A stretch of 64,000 bases of DNA from contig NC_023754.2 in assembly GCF_000499845.2 (NCBI RefSeq), positions 15,637,516-15,701,515 of the forward strand, in the 5' to 3' direction. The notes under the pieces are model-generated. The model ran no database searches. It saw only the letters and a program-made list of their open reading frames with translations, and was not told the origin of the DNA. Positions 10,430 to 22,470 of this stretch are shown one piece after another. The translations under genes and the position numbers were made by a program. The DNA comes from Phaseolus vulgaris. Lineage: Eukaryota > Streptophyta > Magnoliopsida > Fabales > Fabaceae. Position 1 is the stretch's first letter; every line of letters starts with the position of its first letter.

Positions 10430-12440
10430 ATTGATATCAAAACTAGAATATAAAATAATTTTATTTGACTAAAATTTCAATGTATTATATAGTATTTTCT
10501 TGGAAGAGATTTTGTTAATGATGAAATTTTGATAATGTCGTTTTTTTCTGTTTTAAAATGTGCAAATAAAAGAACATATTAATTAAAAAAAATAAGATTT
10601 TATGTTAATATCTTTTAATTGTATGCATATAGATAAAATTTTCTTATCTTACCTTATCTTGGTTAACAAGTTTTTTTTTTTATCTATTTCTATATATATT
10701 CATCCAACTATAAAACTGAGTTATACAGACATCATATCATCTCTTTTTTGAATTTGTCTACACACTTTTCTCTACTTCTCACTTTTTTTTCTTTGCTTCT
10801 CACACTAACCTTAGTCAGTCATGGCCATGATTTCAAGCGAGATATTTCCTATTTGTACTTATTTGCCAGCAAAATCTCTTTACAAATTTAAAGCTGTAAG
10901 CAAGGGGTTCTGTAATCTTCCAGAAGAAGGTTTTTTCCTAGTCATGTTCATAACTCGTTGAAAAGAGATGATACATGTTTCTTCTTACAACTAGAGAGGC
11001 CGTGCAACGAAGAAGTTAAGTTGCACCCATTACCTTTGCAGCAAGGATCAGGTGTGTCCGACGAGGTTCTCCAGTTTTTGTCAAAATCCAGTCAAATCTT
11101 AACTTCAATCAAGGGATTGATACTTTGTCGTGCAACAGATAAGACACCTTCTGAGTTTTACATTTGCAACCCTGCTACAAAGTCTCGGTTGCCAATTTCT
11201 TTACCCATGTGATGAAAATTTGAATGCACATACGCATGTGATGATCATGTTGTTGGAGTGTTATGATGAGTTTGATGATTATATGGTGGTTTATTTTGAA
11301 ACCCCAACTGATTGGTCTTCAGATTATGCATGCAAAATTTTGAAGCCTCGGGAAGGATTGTGGAAACCAATGGAAAAGGGTTTTTGTGCAGGTGGTAGAA
11401 ACATGAAGTTTAACATGCCTGTGCATGACAATGGAGTCATCCACTTCATTTCTGATTGTGGCTCTTACATCACTAAAGGGAGCCCTTATTTTGAACCCTA
11501 TATAATGTTCTACAATCTCAAGAATGGAACCTCCACAATGCTCAGGTTGTCCAAAAATGCTAGAAAGAGTTCAACTGACGAGAAGTGTGACATGAGCATT
11601 TTCAACTGGAGTAAGGTGTCAATGGCAAGTTCCTCCATTTGCTTGGTAAGACTTAAAAGATTTACTTTCAAAGTTTGGATTCTGAAAGATTATAAAACAA
11701 GTAGGTGGAGGAGAATTATGAAGGTAAAAACAACAGAAATGGGTTTGAAGGAAAAATACCCTACAATCACAGGCTTCACGGTTATAAATGGTGAACTTCT
11801 CATTTTTGCTACTGAAAAATATATCTACCGTTGTGGCTTGATCGGAGAAAACTACATGAAGATTGAGGAAATATGTGAAAACAAATGTAAATATTATGTT
11901 TCTCTTACTTCATACATGGATACTCTTCGTCCATGTGGACCTGAAGCTATATCTTTGCTATGTTAGAATTCTTATAAATGTTTGATTTGGAGAAGAAATA
12001 AATGTAACTCTTTTATGTTTTTTTTATCATACTTTGTTATTAAAATTTCTTTTTACCAAATAGTAATATTGTTATAATAAATTTCATACTAAATGTTTCT
12101 AAAAATTAGTGCTTATTTTTTTTGCTTCTTTCCATTTAATCTATATTTTAAATTTAAATAAAATCTACAGAATATTTTATTAGGATCTTAATTTTTTTTA
12201 AATCTATTGAATATTTTTACTAGATTCATATTTTTGTTTAGTTTTATTATTAATATGAAAATATCTGGTCTGTGGCGTGAGTATTCAGTTTAAGGTACTG
12301 AGTGTGGAAGAAAATTTAACTACCAATTACAGTGAAAAAGGAAAGTTATCAATAACCAAAATTATCAGACAAAAAAGTTAGTAATTCTTAACCAAAATCA
12401 AGGTAATAAATGTTCTAGTCATAATGACGTCCATAAAAAA
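10430..12440. repeat. Inverted-repeat arm 1 (carries F-box copy B)
   Basis: The reverse complement of this segment aligns through 17815-19850, including the 5' flank, coding region and 3' flank. For example, TTAACTACCAATTACAGTGA at 12318 pairs with the complement near 17925-17945. The arms are about 2 kb and enclose the SEC23 fragment 2 region. Confidence 0.8.
10820..11966 (+). pseudogene. F-box protein copy B, two frameshifts
   Basis: The start MAMISSEIFPICTYLPAKSL and F-box-like region are present, and the C-terminus ends PCGPEAISLLC as in copy C. Relative to copy C, a 4-base loss after GFFLV near 10944 and a 2-base loss at 11210 near SLPM each break the frame. Downstream the frame NLNAHTHVMIMLLECYDEF continues to the end without a stop. 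It lies in opposite orientation to copies A and C. The loss of frame looks recent because most codons are still conserved. Confidence 0.82.
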
Positions 12441-13775
12441 ATAAAAATAAAATAGACTTAACAGGAAAAAGAAAAATCAATAAAAAAAAATCCAAATCCT
12501 TACATAAAATTTGGAATTCATTAATTTACTTTAATATTCTCATACCTAATGATTTCTTTCACTTGCTGTGCTGCTGATAGATATCAGAAAGTTTGAATCA
12601 CGTAGTGAGTTCTGATTATCAAGTTCCTTTTCTCTTAATTTAATTTCATAAAACACCTTATTATCTTATTTTACATTGACGGACTAAGTAGATTCGTGTA
12701 GTTATGTACAATTTTTACTGGCTTATTTGATGACATATTCCAAATTAAATTTGTTTCCCTATTATTGGCAACGCTTGGCTACATGACCTGTGAAGCTATA
12801 TTTCAGTGTGGTTTATTAATGTGTCCCTTTCATCCATCTGAGTGATTGTATGATGGCATCATGATTTCCATTTCTGTTCTGCGCATTAGCTATTGGTTAG
12901 AATTGTATATCTATGTCTATTGGTTGGAAAAGTCTTATGGTAGGGATGCAGGGACAATGATTCTCTTTATGCTGGAGTCATATATACGTTACAAGAAGGG
13001 CGCTGAGGAAGGGACAAGGAAGATGATGGTGTATAAGTGATTTATTAAGCATAAAAGGGTTCTGGGTTATTTATTGCAGCAGCAAGCAGGATAAAGGTTT
13101 GTTGTGTGGTCTGCTAGGCAAAAATCTGACCTGTAAACCCATGTCCAAATGCTGTCAATGCTGGTCAACATTTTGCAGTTTTGGCAGATGCATCTTTTGT
13201 GTGGTTAGTAGACCAGCTCTTGGAGCTTAAAAGATAAGGATGTGTGGAGATTTTTGTAACTTTTGGAAGTAGATTGGCAGCATAGGCCGTGCCTCACTTT
13301 GGCAATAAAGTGTAGTGCACATGGTAGTAGGTTTGGTATTGCTACAATGGGTAGAGAGATAGACTTCAAGTTTTTAGATTGTTAAAATTTCAGTGGCTAA
13401 ATAGCCATCAAGTCCCAGTTCTGTTTGGATAGGGACTGTTTAAATAGTTTAAGATTTGAGTTAAGTGGTGTATCACTTAATTTTGCTTTGCTGTGTTGGG
13501 ACACCCTAAAGTGTTCTATTTTATTCTATTAATTCATTGTTGATAAAAAAATATAATCATGATTTCCATTTACTTTTCTGCTTAAAAGAGAATCTGGTGA
13601 TATTTCAGTTATTTTATTTTATTTTTGTGATTGACTTTATTGCGGGTATGCAAGAAAGTTCTTGTTATATTATGCAGTGGGCATGCATGAATTTGAGTTT
13701 GTAATTTTCTCAGAATGTTGCAATGAAAAACAATTAGGATTTAATTCTGTACCGTGCCGATTCATGAATGCTTTA
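12441..13775 (+). other. Region without a supported gene, upstream of SEC23 fragment 2
   Basis: Short frames are present (for example 12846-13040) but lack recognisable domains or coding character. The DNA just before 13776 does not read as the preceding SEC23 exons, so the gene fragment is truncated at its 5' side here. Confidence 0.45.
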
Positions 13776-16446
13776 AATATAAAGGTTGGAGTTGCAGAAA
13801 TTAAATTTGCGGTTGAAAAAACTGGTGGTCTTGTTGTCCTGTCTGAAAGTTTTGGTCATTCAGTCTTCAAGGACTCTTTTAAGCGAGTTTTTGAGAATGG
13901 GGGAACAGTCTCTTGGTGAGAATTCGTTCATTTTGAATGTTATTCTGACATTTTCCCTTTTGTTAATGTGTTTTCATTTTTCTCTTCCCTTATCTCTTAT
14001 TTACTTCAGACATTTTTTTCTTTATCTGTCATCAGATGTACTCACTGCCAGCTCTTTTTATGTATGTTTCACTGGAACCCTGGAGATAAATTGCTCCAAG
14101 GAAATCAAAATTCAGGGAGTGATTGGGCCTTGCACTTCCTTGGAAAAGGTTGGATATTCTTTTGTTTGAAACTCTTATTTCCGTGTTGCTTATTAACTCT
14201 GGAATTGGAGTTGGTAGTGGGTCAATCAAAGTAACAGAACTAAGACAGAATCAATGTGTTTTTTTTTCTGGATTTTGATGGTTATAATCGTACTGCAGAA
14301 AGGGCCTTCTGTTGCTGATTCTATTATAGGAGAGGGAAACACAACGGCATGGAAGATGTGTGTCCTTGACAAAAGCACGTGCTTGACTGTGATGTTTGAT
14401 CTTTCATCAAGTGATCGGGCAAACACCCCAGGTGCTGTGAACCCACAGTTGTACCTACAGTTCCTTACAAGGTTGTCACATAACTTCCACCAATATGATC
14501 TCATATATGTACTATTTCGTACCTAATTAAACTTATGCCCTAGGCATTGCATATTAATGCTCATGTTCTTATTGCAGTTACCAGGACCCAACTGGTCAAT
14601 CAGTGCTTCGTGTCACGACAGTAACTAGGAGAGGGGTAGATAGTACTGTTAGCTCTGAGGTAGTTTCAGCCTTTTCTATATCTTTGGTGGATGCTTGTTC
14701 ATTGTCAAAGTAATATCTGGGACGCCTACACTTATCATAATATTAAGAAAGCTTTAATGTTTTAACTTCTTACTCTTGTTTCTTGCATTCAATTGTCAAG
14801 TCTGACTCTCATGTTATGTCATATGCTGATATCTATCCAAATCTATCTATTTTCATTTATGGGTGTGTTAGGTTACACGTATAGTAGGAGTTAGTTAGAA
14901 TTAGAATAGTCACGAATTTGTTATTTGATTTGCTAGTTAGATATAAATAAGAAAGAAGAGAAAGAAGGAGAGGGGGAGGGGGAGGGGAGTGTGTAATATT
15001 TTTGTAGATTGAGCTTTAGCTCTTTGTGAAGGAGAAACCCTTGGAGGAGAGAGTGCTCCCCTATTTCTTGTTCTTTACTTTCTATTCAATAAAAACCTTT
15101 CTTTTCTTCTCTTTATAATTCTTGGATCCTAACCGGGTGTTCATTGTGTATATCAATGTAATAAACTGAATTGAATTAGTTTAGTTCCTACATATGCATT
15201 ATTTTCTGTTTAGGATAATTATTTATTGACCACGAAATTGATAAATACAGGGTTTTTAATTACTTATATCATTTTTCTCTTCAGGAATTGGTTCAAGGAT
15301 TTGACCAAGAAACCGCAGAAGTTGTAATGGCTAGATTTGCTTCTCTAAAAATGGAGAGTGAGGTATGTCACAAGTTGTATTTTTACCCGTTTCTTTGGTA
15401 TTCCTAAAATAATTTAAGATCATTAAGATTTATTTTCTCAAGCTTTAATAAATTATATAATATCTTTATTCAAATGTGATTATAGGAAAACTTAAAATTG
15501 GGAGAACAGGTTTATATTGATGTTTTGATGAAAGGTGTATGTACGTGTGTATAAATGTTTGGTTCACAACTCGCTGCAAATAACCAGTTTATCAAATATC
15601 AAATCCTTGGTTGTTGGGCATGTACTGTGATGGGAACAAGAACCAAGTGGGTTTGTTAGGAAGGATCCATTGTTAAATTGGAGGCAGTTACTATTAGGAG
15701 GAATGCACGTGATAGAAAATAACTTATCATTTATTAGTAATTATGTATTAGCTCTGTATTGGAAACAACATTATTGGAGTTATTCATAGAAAATAACTTA
15801 TGAAAGTTATACATTACGGTATATCTTATGATAGTCGGTGGAATTAGGCAACTAGGCTGTAATTTGCAGTTTCTGGACAAAATATACTGTTTCTGGGACA
15901 GCAATTGTATTGCGCTGTATTGAGTATGATTTTTATTTTCAAAATTAAATTTTATTAGTTTATGAATGTTATTCTCTATCATATCTGTGAGAAATTTTTT
16001 AGAGTAAAACTTTCTATAAACAAATCCCTGGCTAACCATCCATTTTCGCTTGATCAGGAAACATTCGATGCTACACGGTTCCTAGATTGGTAGTGTGTGA
16101 CCAGCACGGTTCCCAGGTCAGTATAGTTTATCAAGACCAGTTTGAGTGTTATTTGTCTTCATTAACTGTTACAGTTACTTTTCCTCCCCTTCCACCACAT
16201 ATCATATTAACAGTTTTTTTTGTTTATTTCATTGATTCACCAAGTTTAGATTTGTAGTCGTGTTGAAACTTACTGAGTTTTCATTGATGTTTTAACAGGC
16301 TAGATTTTTATTAACAAAACTGAATCCCTCAGCAACGTATAATAAATAATGCACACGAAATGTCTGCTGGTTCGGATGTAATCTTCACTGATGTTGTGAG
16401 CCTTCAAGTTTTCTTTGAGCATCTGCAAAGGTTGGCTGTCCAATCT
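13776..16446 (+). pseudogene. SEC23: SEC23 fragment 2, 3' half with internal deletion
   Basis: Ordered exons match the C-terminal half of plant SEC23 (COPII inner coat, Sar1 GAP): [20 protein letters not shown] (13776-13917), [17 protein letters not shown] (about 14055-14148), [20 protein letters not shown] (14300-14471), YQDPTGQSVLRVTTVTRRG (14578-14659), [18 protein letters not shown] (15285-15362), ETFDATR joined to VPRLVVCDQHGSQ (16057-16116), and the terminal exon [15 protein letters not shown] to QRLAVQS (16299-16446). An extra G near 13905 and a shift near 16340 break the frame. About 200 residues between ETFDATR and VPRLVV are gone. Introns are retained, so it is not a processed copy. 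The N-terminal half (zinc finger, trunk) is absent. Confidence 0.88.
14866..15134 (+). mobile_element. Solo LTR with 5-bp target duplication in a SEC23 intron
   Basis: A 269-bp insert begins TGTTAGGTTACACG and ends GGATCCTAACC, flanked by GGGTG at 14861-14865 and 15135-15139. The homologous intron at 7792-7796 has a single GGGTG and no insert, giving a clean empty-site comparison. Inside are a GAGGGGGAGGGGGAGGGG tract and AATAAAAACC, consistent with LTR transcription and polyadenylation signals. It is probably Copia/TRIM-like; the final base is C rather than the canonical A. Confidence 0.85.
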
Positions 16447-17814
16447 TGAGGGCAGATGATAGTAGAGATTGAGATTTTATGGGTTGTGTCTGGACTTTGG
16501 TTTGGGGAATTCACCAATCATGTGTGTCCTGGGTTGTGCTGTTGCATTAAATACTTTTCCTTTCTTTCCTTTGTTCTTAACAAAGAGAAGGTCGGAGCCT
16601 ACATGAATTGAAGAATAAGGAAGACCTGAAACATGATTCTTTAAGATTCTGGTTGATTTTTCTTTTATGGAGAAAATAAAGGGTTGGAAAGTATGTTAAG
16701 TTTGGGTATTGTGCGGGAAGAAAGGATAGAAAATGGAGTTAGGAGACCACCTTTGCGACAGCAGCTTAGCAAATGAGGGATATATTTTTTACTCAGTTTT
16801 TTCTCTTTGTTTTGGCCCAGATCTGAATTTTTGGGTTCCTCAGCTGGATTAATTTATTGAGTTTTTTACTTTTATATGTTCCCTAGGTAGCAAAGTAAGT
16901 AAAGTCATTTTCTGATGTTGAGCTTCATATCATTCTCTTGATACTGTTTTGTATATTGTGAAATAAGCTTATAGGACCCATCTCGGTGAAATTCATACTT
17001 TCAGTGCCCTGTCTTCCTGCATGAAGAGGGACATGCTTAAATGTTTTTCTTTGATTTCATATAAACATGGATAAAAATTATTTTACTTGTATTACAGAAA
17101 TTTATAGATTAATTTAGTTCTTATAAAGTTTTCAAAATCTTAGAAAAGATGTTACAATACCGAATTGTGACATGCTAGTGGTTATATTGTGATGATGAAG
17201 TACATGACATATTTACTATTTGAAAACTTTAAGGTTGTATGAATTAATAGGAATTATAATGAAGTTGTATAAAAAATATGGGATGTTGTATTATTATCTT
17301 TAACTATTTAGATTTAGATGCGTGTATTATTATCTAAACTTTTAAAGTTTATGAAGAACAAAATTAATGAAAAAAATGTGGAAGATTTAAATTACAAAAA
17401 TTGAAAGCCTTTTTTTTTACTTGAATAGAAAGTAGGAGTTCCTTAAAAAATATTATTTTATAATTTTTTTAACATGAATGATTTGTAGGGAAGCTCATAA
17501 CTGAATAGCAAATCTAGCCAAAATTGAAAATTAATTAAGTCGAAAGCTAAAATATTTTAACTTTTTTTTATTGCGGTTATGTATAGATGATTTTTTTCAA
17601 GTGGCATTTACTATTTTAAAAAATAAATTTGAAATATTTTATAATAGTAAAGATTTTGAAATGCTTTATAATATTGTGTTATTTGGATAAGAAAGTGTAA
17701 AAAATTGAAATTATAAAAAATTATTAAAGTAAAGTAATGGATTTCAAATTTTATGTAAAGATTTAGATTTTTTTATTGATTTTTCTTTTACTATTACGTC
17801 TATTTTATTCTTAT
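16447..17814. other. SEC23 3' flank and AT-rich spacer
   Basis: The first several hundred bases may be the former SEC23 3' untranslated region. After about 17050 the DNA is AT-rich without coding frames or recognised repeats, up to the inverted-repeat arm at 17815. Confidence 0.45.
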
Positions 17815-19850
17815 TTTTTTATCGGCGTCAGTTTGACTAGAACATTTATTATCTTGATTTTGGTTAAGAATTACTTCAACTTTTTTGTGTGATAATTTTG
17901 GTTATTGGTAAGGTTACTTTCTTTTTCACTGTAATTGGTAGTTAAATTTTATTCAACACTATGTTTTCTCTGTACCTTAAATTGAATACTCACGTCACAA
18001 ACAAAATATTCTCATTTTAGTAATAATAAAAAAAATATGAATCTAGTAAAATATTCAATAGATTTTACAAAAATTAAGATCCTAATAAAATATTATGTAG
18101 ATTTTATTTTAATTTAAAATATCAATAAATGGAAAGAAGAAAAAAATAAACAGTATTTTGTAGAAACAATTAGTATGAAATTTATCATAACAATATTACT
18201 ATTTGATAAAAAAGAAATTATAATAACAAAGTATGATAAAAAAACATAAAAGAGTTACATTTATTTCTTCTACAAATCAAACATCTATAAGAATTCTAAC
18301 ATAGCAAAGGTGTAGCTCCAGGTCCACATGGACGAAGAGTATCCATGTATGAAGTAAGAGAAACATAGTATTTACATTTGTTTTCACATATTTCCTTAAT
18401 CTTCATGTAGTTTTCATCAGTCAAGCCACAACTGTAGATATATTTTTCAGTAGCAAAAATGAGAAGTTCACCATTTATAACTGTGAAGCCTGTGATTGTA
18501 GGGTATTTTTCCTTCAAACCAATTTCTATTGTTTTTAACTTCATAATGCTCCTCCACCTACTTGTTTTATAATCTTTCAAAATCCAAACTTTGAAAGTAA
18601 ATCCTTTAAGTCTTACCAAGCAAATGGAGGAACTTGCCATTGACACCTTACCCCAGTTGAAAATGCTCATGTCACACTTCTCATCAGTTGAGCTCTTTCT
18701 AGCAGTTTTGGACAACTTGAGCATTGTGGAGGTGCCATTCTTGAGATTGTAGGACATTATATAAGGTTCAAAATAAGGGCTCCCTTTAGTGATGTAAGAG
18801 CCACAATCTGAAATGAAGTGGATGACTCCATTGTCATGCACAGGCATGTTAAACTTCATATTTCTACCACCTGCACAGAAACCCTTTTCCATTGGTTTCC
18901 ACAATCCTTCCCGAGGCTTCAAAATTTTGCATGCATAATCTGAAGACCAATCAGTTGGGGTTTCAAAATGAACCACCATGTAATCATCAAACTCATCATA
19001 ACACTCCAACAACATGATCATCACATGTGCATGCGCATTCAAATTTTCATCATTGATGGGTAAAGAAATTGGCAACCGAGACTTTGTAGCTGGGTTGCAA
19101 ATGTAAAACTCAGAAGGTGTCTTATCTGTTACACGACAAAGAATCAATCCCTTGATTGAAGCTAAGATTTGACTGGATTTTGACAAGAACTGAAGAACCT
19201 TGCCAGACACACCTGATCCTTGTTGCGAAGGTAATGGATGCAACATAACTTCTTCGTTGCACGACCTCTCTAGTTGTAAGAAGAAACATGTATCATCTCT
19301 TTTCAACGAGTTATGAACATGATTTACTAGGAAAAAACCTTCTTCTGGAAGATTGCAGAACCCCTTGTTCACAACTTTAAATCTGTAAAGAGATTTTGCT
19401 GGCAAATAAGTATAAATAGGAAATATCTCGCTTGAAATCATAGTCATGGCAGGATGAGGTTAGTGTGAGAAGCAAAGAAAAAAAGTGAGTAGAGAAAAAT
19501 GTGTAGGCAAATTCAAGAAAGAGATTATGTGATATCTGGAGAACTCAGTTTTATAGTTTGATGAATATATAGAAATAGATAAAAAAAAACTTGTTAACAA
19601 AGAAAAGATAAGATAAGAAAATTTTATCTATATGCATACAATTAAAAAAGTATTAACAGAAAATCTTGATTTTTTTTAATTAATACGTTCTTTTATTTGC
19701 ACATTTTAAAAAAAAAGCGACAATATCACAATTTAATCATTAACAAAATCTCTTCCAAGAAAATATTTTATAATACATCCTCAAAAGATTTCATATTTTA
19801 GTCAAATAAAGTTATTTTACATTCTAGTTTTGATAGCAATGATAATCAAC
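17815..19850. repeat. Inverted-repeat arm 2 (carries F-box copy C)
   Basis: Reverse-complement partner of 10430-12440 across coding and both flanking regions. The two arms point toward each other's 3' ends across about 5.4 kb containing SEC23 fragment 2. Confidence 0.8.
18296..19447 (-). CDS. F-box family protein, copy C (open reading frame)
   Basis: A 383-residue single-exon frame. The N-terminus (ISSEIFPIYTYLPAKSLYRF through KGFCNLPEEGFFLVNH, residues 4-42) resembles the F-box consensus of LPAKSL-RFK-V-K, but lacks the usual LPEDL start and looks shortened. The rest resembles the F-box-associated region: ICNPATKSRLPISLP near residues 117-131 and SCDYITKG-type beta-strand phrases follow. 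A predicted role is substrate recruitment in an SCF E3 ligase. The start at 19447 has a second in-frame ATG two codons later; copy B starts at the equivalent place. It is the only one of the three local copies with no disabling change, so it may be expressed, but function is unproven. Confidence 0.72.
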   Translation of the reverse strand: MTMISSEIFPIYTYLPAKSLYRFKVVNKGFCNLPEEGFFLVNHVHNSLKRDDTCFFLQLERSCNEEVMLHPLPSQQGSGVSGKVLQFLSKSSQILASIKGLILCRVTDKTPSEFYICNPATKSRLPISLPINDENLNAHAHVMIMLLECYDEFDDYMVVHFETPTDWSSDYACKILKPREGLWKPMEKGFCAGGRNMKFNMPVHDNGVIHFISDCGSYITKGSPYFEPYIMSYNLKNGTSTMLKLSKTARKSSTDEKCDMSIFNWGKVSMASSSICLVRLKGFTFKVWILKDYKTSRWRSIMKLKTIEIGLKEKYPTITGFTVINGELLIFATEKYIYSCGLTDENYMKIKEICENKCKYYVSLTSYMDTLRPCGPGATPLLC

Positions 19851-21149
19851 TTTTTATTCTTAACTAATATTTATATATTTTAAGATTATTTTATATTTGA
19901 TTGAGGATATTTTAAGGAATTAACACTAAAAAACTTATTAAATAAAAATTAATTTTTTTATTAAAATAGTTTATTATTTTATTAAATTAGGGACTATTTT
20001 ATAAATTATTATTTTTATATTTAAACTAGTTTTTATTATTAATAAAATAATTATAAAGTAATTTTAAATTCATATATAATTATTAACTACCAAATTTTTA
20101 TATTTTAAATTAATCAATATTACTCTTTTTAGTATAAAATATGAGTAGCAAAATCTTAATAACTAATTTAGATATAATTTAAAAACTATTTTATAAATTT
20201 TTATTAATAATAGAAACACTTTATATATCAATAATTTTTAAGTTTTTATAATAATATTTAATTTAATCATGATTAATTATTTTTTATCTTTATATTTAAT
20301 GATTTTATTGTAGTGTAAGGTGTAAGGTGTAAGCAACCTATCAATTTAAAAACAGTAAATATATACAAAGTATTTAGTTATTAATAATTTGTTATTTATT
20401 CATAACTTTTTATTTTATGAATATTATCAATATAATCTAATATCCATTACAATATATATAGACAGATAGATTCATCCTTTCTTTCCATTTTTTTATTTGT
20501 TTCTATTCTTCAAATATATTCCAAACCTCACTGTGATGTGAAAAAAAACTTATATTAGTAGTGTTAAGAAAATTTAGAAAAAAAATTAAAATTTTATCTG
20601 TACATACAATTAAAAAATGTTAACAAAAATTTTATTTTATTTTTTTAAATTAACACGTTTTTGTTTTTGTTTTTATTTGCACGGTTAAAAAACAGAAAAA
20701 AAATGCATAACCTCACAATCTGATCATTAAGAAAGAAAAAAAAAAAATTCAAATTTTAGTCAACGCCCTTTTATATTTTAATTTTGAGAGCAATGATAAC
20801 TATTTTATTGATAAGATTGATATTATGGAAATCGTGCAAATTCAATAACCAAATATTTTAATTAAAATGTGTAGTTGATTACAATCTCATAATTATTTTA
20901 GATTCAACTTTTTATTCTTAAGTAATATAATGTATATTTTAAGATTATTTTATATTTGATTGAAGATATTTTAAAGAACTAATATCTGGCGTAAGCAATT
21001 ATTTATCAATTTAAAAATAATAAATATATCAAAAGTATTTAGTTAGTATTTTACAAGATAATAATTTTTTAATAAATTATTTTTTCATAATTTTTTAATA
21101 GAATTCATAGCCATAACAAAGGAGTTCTGGGGAATTATATAGTGAATCG
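19851..21149. other. AT-rich intergenic DNA with dispersed repeat relics
   Basis: No gene seen. Two internally similar blocks occur: 19735-19930 and 20720-20980 share runs such as TTTTAGTCAA, TAACCAAATATTTTAATTAA-like phrases and TAAGATTATTTTATATTTGA. They are also related to 10010-10400. These are old duplicates of the F-box 5' flank or a dispersed repeat. Confidence 0.5.
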
Positions 21150-22248
21150 CTATATGTCATCAGAGGTAAGAAACATATCAGAGATAGTGGAAGCAATAAT
21201 AAAGGAAGGAGTCAGTCAAAGACTCTAGATTGATCAAAGGTAACATGTTGGAACTGAAAAGAGGTGGGACATTTAAGGAATCAATGCCCAAATGATAAAC
21301 AAGTCAACATTGCAGAAGACTTCGCGGGCGAAGACCTTTTAGTTTGTTGCACGGATAGCAGTGTGGATTATTGGGTCATGGATTCTGGTGCTTCATTTCA
21401 TGCTACCCACAACAGTGAAGCATTGTAGAATCTAATTATTGGAGACTTTGTAAAGGTAAGACTAGCATACAACAAAATTCTTAATGTTACGGGCATGAGT
21501 GACATAGTGGTGTTGAAAACACCAGTTGGTTTTTGGACTTTGAAGGATGTTAGAGTTGTTCCAAGCTTGACGAAAAGTTTGATTTCAGTTAGGCAGTCGG
21601 ATGAACAAGGACATGAAATGAAGTTCGGAAATCAGCAGTGGAAGGTCGTCAAGGGAAATCTTGTCATGGTCCGCAGAAGAAAGAGAGGTTCATTGTATAT
21701 GGTTGAATTACCGTTGAGGGAGTGACCATCCCAGTTCAGAAGATAAACAAAGTCCGATTCACAGAATCTCGTAGACAGAAGATGTTTGTCTTTACAAGAG
21801 AGAAACCTAGAGCCACAGGTCAAATTAAGGATGAATGATCATGGAAAGGTTCAGGTAGATAGTTAGAGGTACTTATTGCAGTGGGAACACGGGTTGTGCT
21901 TTAGCTGAGATTCCTAGACGACAGTGGGTTAGGAGAATCAGTATTCCAGTTGTTGAAACATCTCCAGAAAATTTCTTGTTGAGTATGAACTATGTTTGTT
22001 CTCAGGCTATTCTAGGATCCGGCACTTCGTGTAAGTGAGAGCCGGTAGTAATAGAGAACGAGTCAGTGGCAGTTTCAGTCATGACTGACGTGTTGAAACT
22101 CAAGGAAGTTTTAACAAAGTTTTCAAAATGATTAAGAAGGTTGGTGACAACTAGAGGTGGAACATTGAGTTCCGTCAACAGATTACAAAAGTACATGTAC
22201 AGAGTTGAAGAGCAAGTAAACATTGTTCTTTGGCTTCTAGTGGGAGAT
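21150..22248 (+). mobile_element. Ty1/Copia retrotransposon internal relic
   Basis: Plus-strand frames read a Copia gag-protease junction: a degenerate zinc-knuckle region near 21260, then DYWVMDSGASFHATHNSEAL with the aspartic protease signature DSGAS near 21385, then LKDVRVVPSLTKSLISVRQ and GSLYMVELP up to 21725. A stop follows NSEAL. Integrase and reverse transcriptase are essentially missing; 21730-22240 holds short unreadable pieces. The relic ends with a polypurine-like AGTGGGAGAT directly before the putative 3' LTR. Confidence 0.78.
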
Positions 22249-22470
22249 TGTTGGGTATGAAGCCATGTCCAATTGTGTTAGGCTGACTAGACACCATGTT
22301 TAGTGTGTGGGCTTAATAATTGTGTCCCTTTTATAATCTCTATTTAAAGAGATCATTATACTTGTAATTGGTGTGCAATAAGACAAAAATGAAAACCTAA
22401 TAGTTGCCAATGTGGATGTAGGTTGTAGTTGACGACCAAATCACGTTAAATCCTGTGTTGTTTATTTTAT
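22249..22470 (+). mobile_element. Putative Copia 3' LTR (right end uncertain)
   Basis: The sequence begins TGTTGGGTATGAAGCCATGT immediately after the polypurine tract, as in Tnt1-like elements. It contains a TATTTAAAGAGATC promoter-like stretch near 22343 and then a G+T-rich tail. A terminal CA could not be fixed with certainty, nor a target duplication. Confidence 0.6.

Noticed and set aside
14940..15000. G-quadruplex-like GAGGGGGAGGGGGAGGGG tract as a stand-alone regulatory element
   Set aside because: It lies inside the solo LTR and is best explained as part of that element; no independent evidence of regulation.
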